DNA from: Pseudomonas viridiflava
GTDB taxonomy: Bacteria; Pseudomonadota; Gammaproteobacteria; Pseudomonadales; Pseudomonadaceae
Assembly: GCF_900582625.1 (NCBI RefSeq)
Contig: NZ_UTIQ01000199.1
Span: 62,001 to 126,000, forward strand
Length of the DNA stretch: 64,000 bases
Direction of reading: 5' to 3'
Position 1 is the stretch's first letter. The number at the start of each line of letters is the position of its first letter. Both the position numbers and the translations under genes were made by a program. The notes below the pieces were generated by a model. The model made no database searches. It was not told the origin of the DNA and was given only the letters and a program-made list of their open reading frames with translations. This document shows positions 1 to 7,723 of this stretch, one piece after another.

Positions 1-314
1 TGCTGGCACAGCGCGGCTTGATGCCGGTGCCTGGCGGTTACACCTGGCGCACCGACAGCCGCTTGACGTTGCCGTCGCCGCTGCGTTTTACCCAGGCGCA
101 CACCGAGGTGTTTGTGCGCAGCGTGGCGTGCCCAGCCTGCCTGGTGGTGGCCGAGGGCGGCATGTTGCATGCGCAGCCGACGGTGGTGTCGGCATTGGAG
201 GGGTTGCCATTCGAGGTGCAGCGCCTGGCCGGCGGTCATCATTTGCATCTGGACGACGAAGCCGGCGCCGAAGCGGTAGCAGCCTGTTTCAATAGGTTTT
301 TTTCCGCGTCTTGA
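1..314 (+). CDS. alpha/beta-fold hydrolase, C-terminal fragment (cut by window start)
   Basis: Only the last ~104 residues are in the window; the frame is open from base 3 and stops with TGA at 312-314. The visible part has a hydrophobic strand (ACPACLVVAEGG) followed by a GGHHLHLD block, the position where alpha/beta hydrolases carry the catalytic His. The nucleophile elbow would lie upstream, outside the window, so substrate and exact family cannot be told. It is followed 92 bases later by the DUF4892 gene on the same strand. Confidence 0.7.
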   Translation, partial: LAQRGLMPVPGGYTWRTDSRLTLPSPLRFTQAHTEVFVRSVACPACLVVAEGGMLHAQPTVVSALEGLPFEVQRLAGGHHLHLDDEAGAEAVAACFNRFFSAS

Positions 315-406
315 CTTGCTCCGGGCAACTGCGGAGTCTGGGCGACTTCGCCGGGCAGCGCTCGTTAGGGCTGCCCCGTTTGCTGACACGAACAACGAGA
401 CCTTTT

Positions 407-1222
407 ATGCGCGTGTACCGCCTGCTGGCCATCGCCCTGGCTGCCTTGGCTAGTTCTGCCACCCTTGCTGCCGATTTGCCCGGCAGTCAGGACCTGGACA
501 TTCTGCCGCGCTTCCCCCGCGCCGAAATCGTCGACTTTCGCGATGTGCCCGCGCAAGAACGCATCTATCCCCTCGGTTCCATCCGCCGCATCAGCGGCAC
601 GTTGCGCTATGAGCGCCAGGTCGACAGCCTCGGTCATATGCGCTCGGTCACCTATGAATTGCCGCCCGAGCACACCTCTGGACAAGCGTTCAATGCGGCC
701 CGCGATGCGCTGCAAGAGCAGGGCGCCGAGGTGCTGTATTGGTGCGAAAGCCGCGAGTGTGGCTCCAGCAGCCTGTGGGCAAATTCGGTGTTTGGTAACG
801 CCAAACTGCTAGGAGCTGATGATCAGCAAGCCTATTTGCTGCTGCGTCTGGCCGAGCCAAAGCAGAATACCTTGGTGGCGCTGTACAGCATCACGCGCGG
901 CAATCGCCGGGCGTATCTGCATGTGGAGCAGTTGGATAACGGCGCTGCGCTCGGCGAGTTGCTGCCTGGGCCGGCGACTTTGCTGCGGCAATTGCGCAAT
1001 ACCGGTGAACTGGATTTCGCCGCCCTGGACGGTGAGCCGGTGGCGGCCTGGGCCGAGCTGTTTGGGCGCACCCTTAATCAGGACAGCACCCTACGCGTGA
1101 GCCTAGCTGGCAAACACGCTCAGGCCTGGCGCGATGCGTTGGTGGCGCAGCGCGTGAGGGCGGCGCGCCTGGAAATCGATGCAGCGCAAAACGACGGCCT
1201 ATCCTTTAAGCTGCTGCGCTAG
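407..1222 (+). CDS. DUF4892 domain-containing exported protein
   Basis: A 271-residue protein with a clear signal peptide (MRVYRLLAIALAALASSATLAA), so probably periplasmic or outer-membrane associated. The body matches my memory of the DUF4892 family of Pseudomonas, whose function is unknown; a pair of cysteines (WCESREC, about residue 115) is the only conspicuous motif. The ATG at 407 is preferred because it begins the signal peptide; the open frame extends upstream to 311 but that part is not protein-like. Lies between a hydrolase and an AI-2E-type permease on the same strand. Confidence 0.65.
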   Translation: MRVYRLLAIALAALASSATLAADLPGSQDLDILPRFPRAEIVDFRDVPAQERIYPLGSIRRISGTLRYERQVDSLGHMRSVTYELPPEHTSGQAFNAARDALQEQGAEVLYWCESRECGSSSLWANSVFGNAKLLGADDQQAYLLLRLAEPKQNTLVALYSITRGNRRAYLHVEQLDNGAALGELLPGPATLLRQLRNTGELDFAALDGEPVAAWAELFGRTLNQDSTLRVSLAGKHAQAWRDALVAQRVRAARLEIDAAQNDGLSFKLLR

Positions 1223-1274
1223 TTTTATCCCTGTCGCCACATCCAGATCGCTACCCATCCCTTCGGAGCTTTAC

Positions 1275-2342
1275 ATGCTCAATAACGACCGATTGCTGGT
1301 CCAGATTCTCTTGCTGGCCCTGTTGGGCGCTGCGCTCTGGGTGTTGGCGCCGTTCTTCTCAGCGCTGTTCTGGGCCGCCGTGCTGGCCTTTGCCAGTTGG
1401 CCGTTGATGCCGCTGCTCACGCGTTGGCTGGGTGGCCGCGTGTCGTTGGCCGCCGGCATGCTGACCCTGGGCTGGATGGTGCTGGTGGCGGTGCCACTGG
1501 TGTGGTTGGGCTTCAACCTGGCCGACCACGTTCGCGATGCCGTCAACCTGGTCAAAGACCTGCAAGTGCAAGGCCTGCCGGCGCCGCCCGAGTGGCTGGG
1601 CCGCGTGCCGTTGCTGGGCGAGCGCCTGGTGGGCTGGTGGATGACCATCGACCAGCAAGGCGCGGCGATTTTCGCCAGCGTGAAACCGTACCTCGGCGAA
1701 GTGGGCAACTGGCTGCTAGCCCGCAGCGCCAAAATCGGCGGCGGCATGTTGGAGCTGACCCTGAGCTTGGTGTTGGTGTTTTTCTTCTACCGCGACGGCC
1801 CGGCCATGGCGGCGTTGGTAAGCAAAGGCCTGCACCGCTTGATCGGTGAGCGCGCCGATTATTACCAGCACCTGGTGGCCGGCACCGTGCAACGCGTGGT
1901 CAATGGCGTGATCGGCACCGCTGCTGCCCAGGCCGTGTTGGCCTTGATTGGTTTCTGGATCGCCGGCGTGCCGGGCGCCTTGCTATTGGGCATTCTGACC
2001 TTTGTGTTCAGCCTGATTCCCATGGGCCCGCCGCTGGTGTGGATTCCCGCCACCGTGTGGCTGGCGTGGAAAGGTGAATACGGCTTTGCCATTTTCCTCG
2101 GCATTTGGGGCACGTTTATCGTCAGTGGCGTCGACAACGTGCTCAAGCCGTACCTGATCAGCCGTGGCGGCAACCTGCCGCTGGTGGTGGTGCTGCTCGG
2201 GGTGTTCGGGGGCTTGCTGGCGTTCGGCTTTATGGGATTGTTCCTCGGCCCGACCTTGTTGGCGGTGGCGTATAGCCTGCTCACCGACTGGGTCAAGACC
2301 GACCCGACTACGCCCACGGTGAAAATTCTCGAAGAGCGATAA
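1275..2342 (+). CDS. AI-2E family transporter (UPF0118-type permease)
   Basis: A 355-residue inner-membrane protein with about eight hydrophobic segments, beginning LLVQILLLALLGAALWVLAPF and ending with the long hydrophobic pair typical of the AI-2E/PerM family (GALLLGILTFVFSLIPMGPPL, then GVFGGLLAFGFMGLFLGPTLLAVAY). Members export small molecules or exchange cations; the name AI-2E comes from E. coli TqsA, and the substrate cannot be inferred here. The ATG at 1275 follows GGAG at 1265-1268. Length is normal for the family. It probably forms a unit with the DUF4892 gene 52 bases upstream. Confidence 0.85.
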   Translation: MLNNDRLLVQILLLALLGAALWVLAPFFSALFWAAVLAFASWPLMPLLTRWLGGRVSLAAGMLTLGWMVLVAVPLVWLGFNLADHVRDAVNLVKDLQVQGLPAPPEWLGRVPLLGERLVGWWMTIDQQGAAIFASVKPYLGEVGNWLLARSAKIGGGMLELTLSLVLVFFFYRDGPAMAALVSKGLHRLIGERADYYQHLVAGTVQRVVNGVIGTAAAQAVLALIGFWIAGVPGALLLGILTFVFSLIPMGPPLVWIPATVWLAWKGEYGFAIFLGIWGTFIVSGVDNVLKPYLISRGGNLPLVVVLLGVFGGLLAFGFMGLFLGPTLLAVAYSLLTDWVKTDPTTPTVKILEER

Positions 2343-2472
2343 GCGACACAGCCTCGAACCGCGCCACAGTGCTACCATCGCCGCCGCTTTCGCTGTGCGG
2401 CGCCTGTGGCGCACGGGTCTCCTCCGGCCAGGAAGGCGCATACATAAACATGGACATTCGTTGAGTCGACTC

Positions 2473-4077
2473 ATGAAAAAATCAGCAGGAATCGCTGCAG
2501 GCATCATCGTTGCGGTAGGCGTCATCAGTACCGCAGGCGCCTGGTACACCGGCACCCAATTGCCCACCGTATTGCAGAACTCCATCGCCGAAGCTAACCA
2601 GAAAGGCGCCGATGCGCTGCTGGGCACCGGCATCACCAGCAAGCTGGAACTGCTGTCGCTCGACAGCCACCTGTTCACCAGCACCGCGCACTACAAGCTG
2701 ACCCTGGACATGCCCGCCTCTGAAGGCGAGGCCCGTCATATGGAAGTGCTGCTGGTCGACAACATCCAACACGGCCCACTGCCCGCCGCGCGCTTGAAAA
2801 AGCTCAACCTCTGGCCGGTTCTGGCCACCAGCAACTACGCGCTGGAACCCAACGAACTGACGCAGAAATGGTTCGACGCCGCCAAAGGCGAGTCGCCACT
2901 GACCGGCCAGGTCAGCCTCGGCTACGACCAGTCCACCACCGGCACCATCGAACTGACCCCGCTGGACTTCGCGCCGCAAGAAGGTCAGAACGTCAAATTC
3001 TCCGGCCTGAAATTGGAAGTCGACGCCAGCGCCCACGCTAAAGACGTGGCCCTGACCGGCGGCATGGACAGCCTGGTACTGAGCGGTACCGACGCCAATG
3101 GCGAAGCCATCAAAATCGAGCTGAAAGACCTGACCCTAGACAGCGATCAAAAGCTGGGCAGCGGTGAGTTCTACCTCGGCGACAGCAGCGTCAAGCTGGC
3201 CACTGCCTCGATCGCCGTGGCCGGCAAGCCGCCGGTAGTGATCAAAAATATCGCTCAGGCCGGCACCTTTGAAGAAAATGACGGCAAGTTGGCCGGTCAT
3301 GTCTCCTACGACATTGAACAGGTCAGCTTCGACGGCAAAGACATCGCCGGTCTGCACATGATCTGGCGCATGAAAGACTTCGACGCCGCTGCCGTGCAGT
3401 CGTTGGTCAACCTCTACAAAGACAAACTGGCGCCGGTGCAGCAAGCCCAGGCACTCGGCCAGGAAGCGCCAGACATGGCGTTCACCCCAGCCGAAGAAGA
3501 AAAGCTCAAAGCCGACGTCGGCCAATTGCTGGCCGGTAAACCGCACGTAGCGCTTGAGAAATTCAGCGTTAAAACCGCCCACGGCGAAGCGCTGGTGAGC
3601 CTGGCGATGGACTTCAGCAAGCCGACGTCCTTCGACCTTCCGCCGCCAGAAATGGCCAAGCAAGTGCTGACGCAGCTCGATGCCAAACTGTCGATCGACA
3701 AAGCCGTGATCGGTGATGGCGTGCGCGTTCAGGCGGCAATTGCCGGCGAAACCGACCAGAAGGCCATCGACGACCAAGCCGCCATGTTCACCGAGATGGG
3801 CAGCGGCATGGCGCTGTCTACCGAGATGATCGTGCTCAAAGGCGACAAGCTCGAATCGAACCTGCGTTACGCCAACAACGAAGTCACCTTCAACGACCAG
3901 AAAATGTCGGTGGAAGAGTTCGCCATGTTGGTGATGTCCAAGGCCGGTGGCCTGGGCGGCGGTGCCGGTGAAGAGCAGCCGGAAGGCTACGTGCCGGACG
4001 AAGAGCAGCCAGACGCTGGCGCGCTCGACGAAGAAGCCCCGGAAGAAATGCCGGAAGAAGCGCCCGAAGAGCAATAA
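2473..4077 (+). CDS. YdgA-family (DUF945) protein
   Basis: A 534-residue protein starting with a single N-terminal membrane segment (MKKSAGIAAGIIVAVGVIST) followed by WYTG, the usual opening of the YdgA/DUF945 family, which is envelope-anchored and of unclear function. The body is hydrophilic and repetitive in beta-like segments. The last ~35 residues are very acidic (a run of E, P and D, ending EEAPEEQ). The ATG at 2473 gives the canonical MKKSAG start; an upstream in-frame extension to 2395 looks non-coding. A strong terminator follows 23 bases after the stop. Confidence 0.8.
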   Translation: MKKSAGIAAGIIVAVGVISTAGAWYTGTQLPTVLQNSIAEANQKGADALLGTGITSKLELLSLDSHLFTSTAHYKLTLDMPASEGEARHMEVLLVDNIQHGPLPAARLKKLNLWPVLATSNYALEPNELTQKWFDAAKGESPLTGQVSLGYDQSTTGTIELTPLDFAPQEGQNVKFSGLKLEVDASAHAKDVALTGGMDSLVLSGTDANGEAIKIELKDLTLDSDQKLGSGEFYLGDSSVKLATASIAVAGKPPVVIKNIAQAGTFEENDGKLAGHVSYDIEQVSFDGKDIAGLHMIWRMKDFDAAAVQSLVNLYKDKLAPVQQAQALGQEAPDMAFTPAEEEKLKADVGQLLAGKPHVALEKFSVKTAHGEALVSLAMDFSKPTSFDLPPPEMAKQVLTQLDAKLSIDKAVIGDGVRVQAAIAGETDQKAIDDQAAMFTEMGSGMALSTEMIVLKGDKLESNLRYANNEVTFNDQKMSVEEFAMLVMSKAGGLGGGAGEEQPEGYVPDEEQPDAGALDEEAPEEMPEEAPEEQ

Positions 4078-4099
4078 GTCGGGTTGCGCTGTAACGGAA

Positions 4100-4129
4100 A
4101 AGGCCAGTCGATTGACTGGCCTTTTTTTT
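4100..4129 (+). terminator. Rho-independent terminator after the DUF945 gene
   Basis: GGCCAGTC-gat-TGACTGGCC stem with a short loop followed by eight T residues, placed 23 bases after the DUF945 stop codon. Confidence 0.9.
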
Positions 4130-4160
4130 CGCGTTGAGGTTCACCGCCGTAAAAACCAAC

Positions 4161-4183
4161 CGTCATTCCCGCGCGAATGACGA
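4161..4183. repeat. Short extragenic palindrome (CGTCATTCCCGCGCGAATGACG)
   Basis: An imperfect palindrome between two convergent genes. Related CGTCATTCCCGCG-type words recur at 17430-17450, 60231-60256 and 60362-60391, consistent with a dispersed extragenic repeat family. Confidence 0.5.
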
Positions 4184-4190
4184 CGTGTGT

Positions 4191-5117
4191 TCAACCCGCC
4201 ATGGTCAAGCGATTACGGCCTTCACGTTTGGCCACGTACAGCGCGTTGTCCGCGCGGCGCATCAGGCTGTCCACTGATTCGCCCGGCAATAGGCAAGCGC
4301 AGCCGAGGCTGACCGATACATCAATGTGCTGGCCCTGAGCGGTGCATTGCAATTCTTGCACGGCGAAGCGCAGTCGCTCGCCGACCATCGCTGCGCCTTC
4401 GCGGCTGGTGTTGGAGAGCAGCACCAGAAACTCTTCGCCACCAAAGCGGAAAATCATATCGATATTGCGCAGCTGTGCTTTCAGCGTATCGGCCATGGCG
4501 CGCAGCACTTCGTCGCCGGTGCTGTGGCCGTGGGTGTCGTTGATGTGTTTGAAATGATCGACGTCGAGCATCAGCACCGACAACGGTTGCAGGTTGCGGC
4601 GCGCCAAGTCGACTTCGCGCTGCAACGCTTGGTCCATGGCGATGCGGTTGCCGGTGTCGGTCAATGGATCGCGCAGCGCGCACTGCACGGCTTTGCGGTA
4701 GAGCAGGGCGTTGCGCAATGGAAACAGCATGCACGCCAGCAGCGATTCCAGTTGGCTCAATTCTTCTTCAGAGAAGCGCTGGTTGCGGCGAAAGATCAGC
4801 TCGCCCAAGTATTCGCCGTCGTGGTTCAAGCGGTAGCCGGCCGAGTGGGTAGCACGCACGCCAAGCTCCAGACGCAGGTCAGCGGAGGGCTGTTGATACG
4901 CCACAGCGTGCAGCGGCACCAGGCGTTGCACTTCGCGAAAGAAGATTTCCAGGATCCGCTCGACTTCCAGGCTGGTCTGCAATTGCAGGTTCAGCTTCTG
5001 CCGCAATTGCGCCAACGAGACTGGACGCAGCGACTGCGTGCGGTTGCTGGCAAAGCCCAGGCGCTGCAGTTTGGCGGCGTCAAAGTCGATTGTGTTTGTT
5101 TTGCTTGGCGGGACCAT
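4191..5117 (-). CDS. GAF-like/GGDEF diguanylate cyclase
   Basis: A 308-residue soluble protein. Residues ~40-140 form a GAF-like sensory region; residues ~143-305 are a GGDEF domain with the intact active-site motif GGEEF at 226-230 and, five residues before it, RNID (217-220), which fits the RxxD inhibitory c-di-GMP site. It should therefore make c-di-GMP from two GTP and be product-inhibited. The ATG at 5117 has GAGG about 10 bases upstream. It is convergent with the DUF945 gene. No membrane segment or signal peptide is present; the sensory ligand is unknown. Confidence 0.9.
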   Translation of the reverse strand: MVPPSKTNTIDFDAAKLQRLGFASNRTQSLRPVSLAQLRQKLNLQLQTSLEVERILEIFFREVQRLVPLHAVAYQQPSADLRLELGVRATHSAGYRLNHDGEYLGELIFRRNQRFSEEELSQLESLLACMLFPLRNALLYRKAVQCALRDPLTDTGNRIAMDQALQREVDLARRNLQPLSVLMLDVDHFKHINDTHGHSTGDEVLRAMADTLKAQLRNIDMIFRFGGEEFLVLLSNTSREGAAMVGERLRFAVQELQCTAQGQHIDVSVSLGCACLLPGESVDSLMRRADNALYVAKREGRNRLTMAG

Positions 5118-5379
5118 GTCGGGGGAACCTCATGCGCGAAATGCGGCGACAAGGTGCCTATAGCGAATAGTGTGCCAGGTGCGAATTTGTTTTGTAAATG
5201 CGTTATAAAACAATAGGTTGCGGTTGTATTTTAGGTGTTTGCGGCTGATTTTTGCCGCCGGGTTGCCGGTTGTTTGGCGAGTACTGGCAATCTGCTGCCG
5301 GGGGAAATCATCTATAGCCAATTTCCCGTCGCGCTGTAGGGGAGTGCTTCAAGTGGTCGGGGAATGGTGTTTTCAGGAA

Positions 5380-5440
5380 TCGCGGCTGAAGCCGCTCCTA
5401 CAAGGTTGCGGGTGTCTGTAGGAGCGGCTTTAGCCGCGAT
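5380..5440. repeat. REP doublet (inverted pair of Pseudomonas REP palindromes)
   Basis: Two REP units in opposite orientation: 5380-5402 reads through GGCTGAAGCCGCTCCTAC and 5417-5440 reads GTAGGAGCGGCTTTAGCC. Such pairs (REPINs) are a hallmark of fluorescent Pseudomonas intergenic DNA. It lies just 3' of dacB. Confidence 0.85.
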
Positions 5441-5447
5441 GCCTTTA

Positions 5448-6881
5448 TCAATCCGCGCGGCGATACAGGTCGAGCAGCACCTGATCGAGAATCGCCGAAG
5501 CGCCCCAGGGTCGTGGGTCGTTGAGGATGGCGACCACCGCCCAGGTCTCGCCCTTGGCGTCGCGGCTGAAGCCGGCGATGGCGCGCACGGTATTGAGGGT
5601 GCCGGTTTTGATATGCGCATCGCCATTGAGCGGTGTGTTTTTCAGGCGTTTGCGCATGGTGCCGTCCATGCCGACGATGGGCAGCGAACTGATGAACTCG
5701 GCGGCGTACGGGCCCTTCCAGGCGGTTTGCAGGATCGCCGCCATTTCCCGAGCGCTGACCCGCTCAGCGCGCGACAGGCCCGAGCCGTTTTCCATCACCA
5801 GATGGGTGGCGGTGATGCCTTTTTTCGCCAGCCACTGACGAATCACCCGCTGCGCGGCCTTGGCGTCGTCGCCATCGGCGCTGTTGCGAAACTCGGCGCC
5901 CAGGCTCAGGAACAGCTGACGCGCCATGGTGTTGTTACTGAATTTATTGATGTCGCGGATGATCTCGGTGAGGTCCGGCGAAAAGGCGCGGGCGAGCAAG
6001 GTGCCGCTTTTCGGCACGAGGTCGATGCGGTCTTTGCCCATGATGGTGCCGCCCAGTTCCTGCCAGATCGCCCTTACGGCGCCAGCGGCGTAGCCCGCGT
6101 GGTCGAGCAGCGACAGGTACGACTGGGTGTTGCAGCCTTCGTTTTGCTGGCCGGTGACCACCAAGGTGGTGCCGTCGAATTCGGTGACCGGGTTGTAGCG
6201 CACGTCGCCGGCGCACTTGCCTTTGGCCAGGTATTTAACGCGGTTGTCGATGCGCACGTTGGTCAGCGGCGGCTCCATCATCACATTCACCTTGCCGCCC
6301 TCGGCGCGGGTGATCATGCGCACGGCTTTGAGGTTGACCAGCAGCGAGTCGGGCGTCACCAGGAAGGGCTTGTTGTCGTCCTTGCCGTCGTCATCGAATA
6401 CCGGCAGTTGCGGCTGTACAAAAAATGACCGGTCCAGCACCAGATCGCCCGTTACCCGCAGCACACCGTTGGCGCGCAGGTCGCGCATCAGCAGCCAGAG
6501 TTTTTCCATGTTCAGCTTCGGGTCACCGCCACCTTTAAGGTAGAGGTTGCCGTTGAGCACGCCGTCTTTGAGCGGGCCGTCGCCGTAGAACTCGGTTTTC
6601 CATTGATGGGTGGGGCCGAGCAGTTCCAGGGCGGCGTAAGTGGTGATCAGCTTCATGGTGGAAGCCGGATTCACCGAGACATCGGCGTTAATGATGGTGG
6701 GGGTGCCGGCGCCGGTCATGGGCAAGGTCACAACGGAGAGCGAGTCGTTGCCAATCTTGCCGGCTTTCATGGCTTTCTGGACGGAGGCGGGCAGGGTGGT
6801 GTTGAGCGGGGCGGAAAATGCCGGCAGCGCGGCGGGTAACAAAAGGCTGGCGATGATGAGGTGGCGAAACGATTTGATCAT
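5448..6881 (-). CDS. dacB: D-alanyl-D-alanine carboxypeptidase/endopeptidase (PBP4 type)
   Basis: A 477-residue periplasmic penicillin-binding protein of the S13 family, trimming or cleaving peptidoglycan cross-links. It has a signal peptide (residues 1-23, ending AFSA) and all three active-site motifs: STMK at 74-77 (acyl-enzyme Ser), SNN at 315-317 and KTG at 425-427. Length equals that of E. coli PBP4. The ATG at 6881 starts the signal peptide; the frame continues 78 bases upstream without a likely start. A REP doublet lies immediately after the stop. Divergent from yggL. Confidence 0.93.
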   Translation of the reverse strand: MIKSFRHLIIASLLLPAALPAFSAPLNTTLPASVQKAMKAGKIGNDSLSVVTLPMTGAGTPTIINADVSVNPASTMKLITTYAALELLGPTHQWKTEFYGDGPLKDGVLNGNLYLKGGGDPKLNMEKLWLLMRDLRANGVLRVTGDLVLDRSFFVQPQLPVFDDDGKDDNKPFLVTPDSLLVNLKAVRMITRAEGGKVNVMMEPPLTNVRIDNRVKYLAKGKCAGDVRYNPVTEFDGTTLVVTGQQNEGCNTQSYLSLLDHAGYAAGAVRAIWQELGGTIMGKDRIDLVPKSGTLLARAFSPDLTEIIRDINKFSNNTMARQLFLSLGAEFRNSADGDDAKAAQRVIRQWLAKKGITATHLVMENGSGLSRAERVSAREMAAILQTAWKGPYAAEFISSLPIVGMDGTMRKRLKNTPLNGDAHIKTGTLNTVRAIAGFSRDAKGETWAVVAILNDPRPWGASAILDQVLLDLYRRAD

Positions 6882-7120
6882 TGGCAGAAACCCTTCAGGC
6901 AAGGGCCAAAAAAGAAAGATGGCGTAAAGAAGAAAGCGCTTGGGCTCACAGGTTCCCAAATGCGCGGAGAAAGTGCCGGCATTATGCCCGAAGCGTTCTA
7001 CAGTTTGCCGAGTAGTGGTGCAATTTTGTCCGCTGCATTACGGGCGCCCGGCAGAGAGTCGGGCACGGCGCAGCCTTTGCTGGTAAAGTGCCGCGCGTTA
7101 TCACTTTTGAGGATTGTTCC

Positions 7121-7468
7121 ATGGCTACTAACCGTTCCCGCCGCCTGCGCAAAAAACTCTGCGTAGATGAATTCCAGGAGCTCGGCTTCGAGCTGAACCT
7201 GAACCTCAAAGCGGACCTGAGCGAAGCGGACATCGACGCTTTCCTCGACGAATTCCTGCGTGTGGCCATGAAAGACAACGGCCTGGGCTATGTTGGCGGC
7301 GAAGACTACGGTCTGGTTTGCCTGGCCAAACGCGGTTCGGTCAGCGAAGAACAACGCGCCGCCGTTGAAGCCTGGCTCAAGGGCCGCAGTGAAGTCACCG
7401 ACTACACAGCCAGCCCGTTGATCGACGTCTGGTACCCAGAGACCGAAATCAACGCTGAACACGCCTAA
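7121..7468 (+). CDS. yggL: YggL family (DUF469) 50S ribosome-binding protein
   Basis: A 115-residue soluble protein opening MATNRSRRLRKKLCVDEFQELGF and containing the conserved GLGYVGGEDYGLVCL stretch of the YggL/DUF469 family, which has been described as associating with the large ribosomal subunit. The ATG at 7121 is preceded by GAGGA at 7109-7113. It stands alone, with its own terminator 28 bases downstream, and is divergent from dacB. Confidence 0.9.
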   Translation: MATNRSRRLRKKLCVDEFQELGFELNLNLKADLSEADIDAFLDEFLRVAMKDNGLGYVGGEDYGLVCLAKRGSVSEEQRAAVEAWLKGRSEVTDYTASPLIDVWYPETEINAEHA

Positions 7469-7493
7469 GCCGTTACGGTTTAAGCAGATGTAA

Positions 7494-7526
7494 AACAAAG
7501 GGGCCTACGGGCCCCTTTGTTGTTTT
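7494..7526 (+). terminator. Rho-independent terminator of yggL
   Basis: Perfect AAAGGGGCC-tacg-GGCCCCTTT stem followed by a T-rich tract (GTTGTTTTC), 28 bases after the yggL stop. Confidence 0.92.
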
Positions 7527-7563
7527 CGCAGATTCGCATTGGCGACTCACGGACTGCTTTCAT

Positions 7564-7711
7564 TGTGGGAGCGACTTTAGCCGCGATTTCCTGAAAACGC
7601 TGATCCCAAGCCAAGCGCTTTTGTAGGAGCGAGCTTGCTCGCGAAGGGGGCGTGCGCGGATCGCCCCGCATAGTCGTTTGCAGGGTTCGCCAGCAAGCTG
7701 GCTCCTACAGG
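7564..7711. repeat. Cluster of three REP-like palindromes
   Basis: Three units between yggL and the HD-GYP gene: 7564-7587 (TGTGGGAGCGACTTTAGCC), 7622-7645 (TGTAGGAGCGAGCTTGCTCG) and, inverted, 7686-7709 (CAGCAAGCTGGCTCCTACA). They share the GGGAGC/GTAGGAGC head but differ in the stem, so at least two REP subfamilies are mixed here. Confidence 0.8.
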
Positions 7712-7723
7712 TTGCGGCGGCGC

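Noticed and set aside
5364..6428. Plus-strand frame opposite dacB
   Set aside because: Antisense shadow; dacB has all three penicillin-binding motifs on the other strand.
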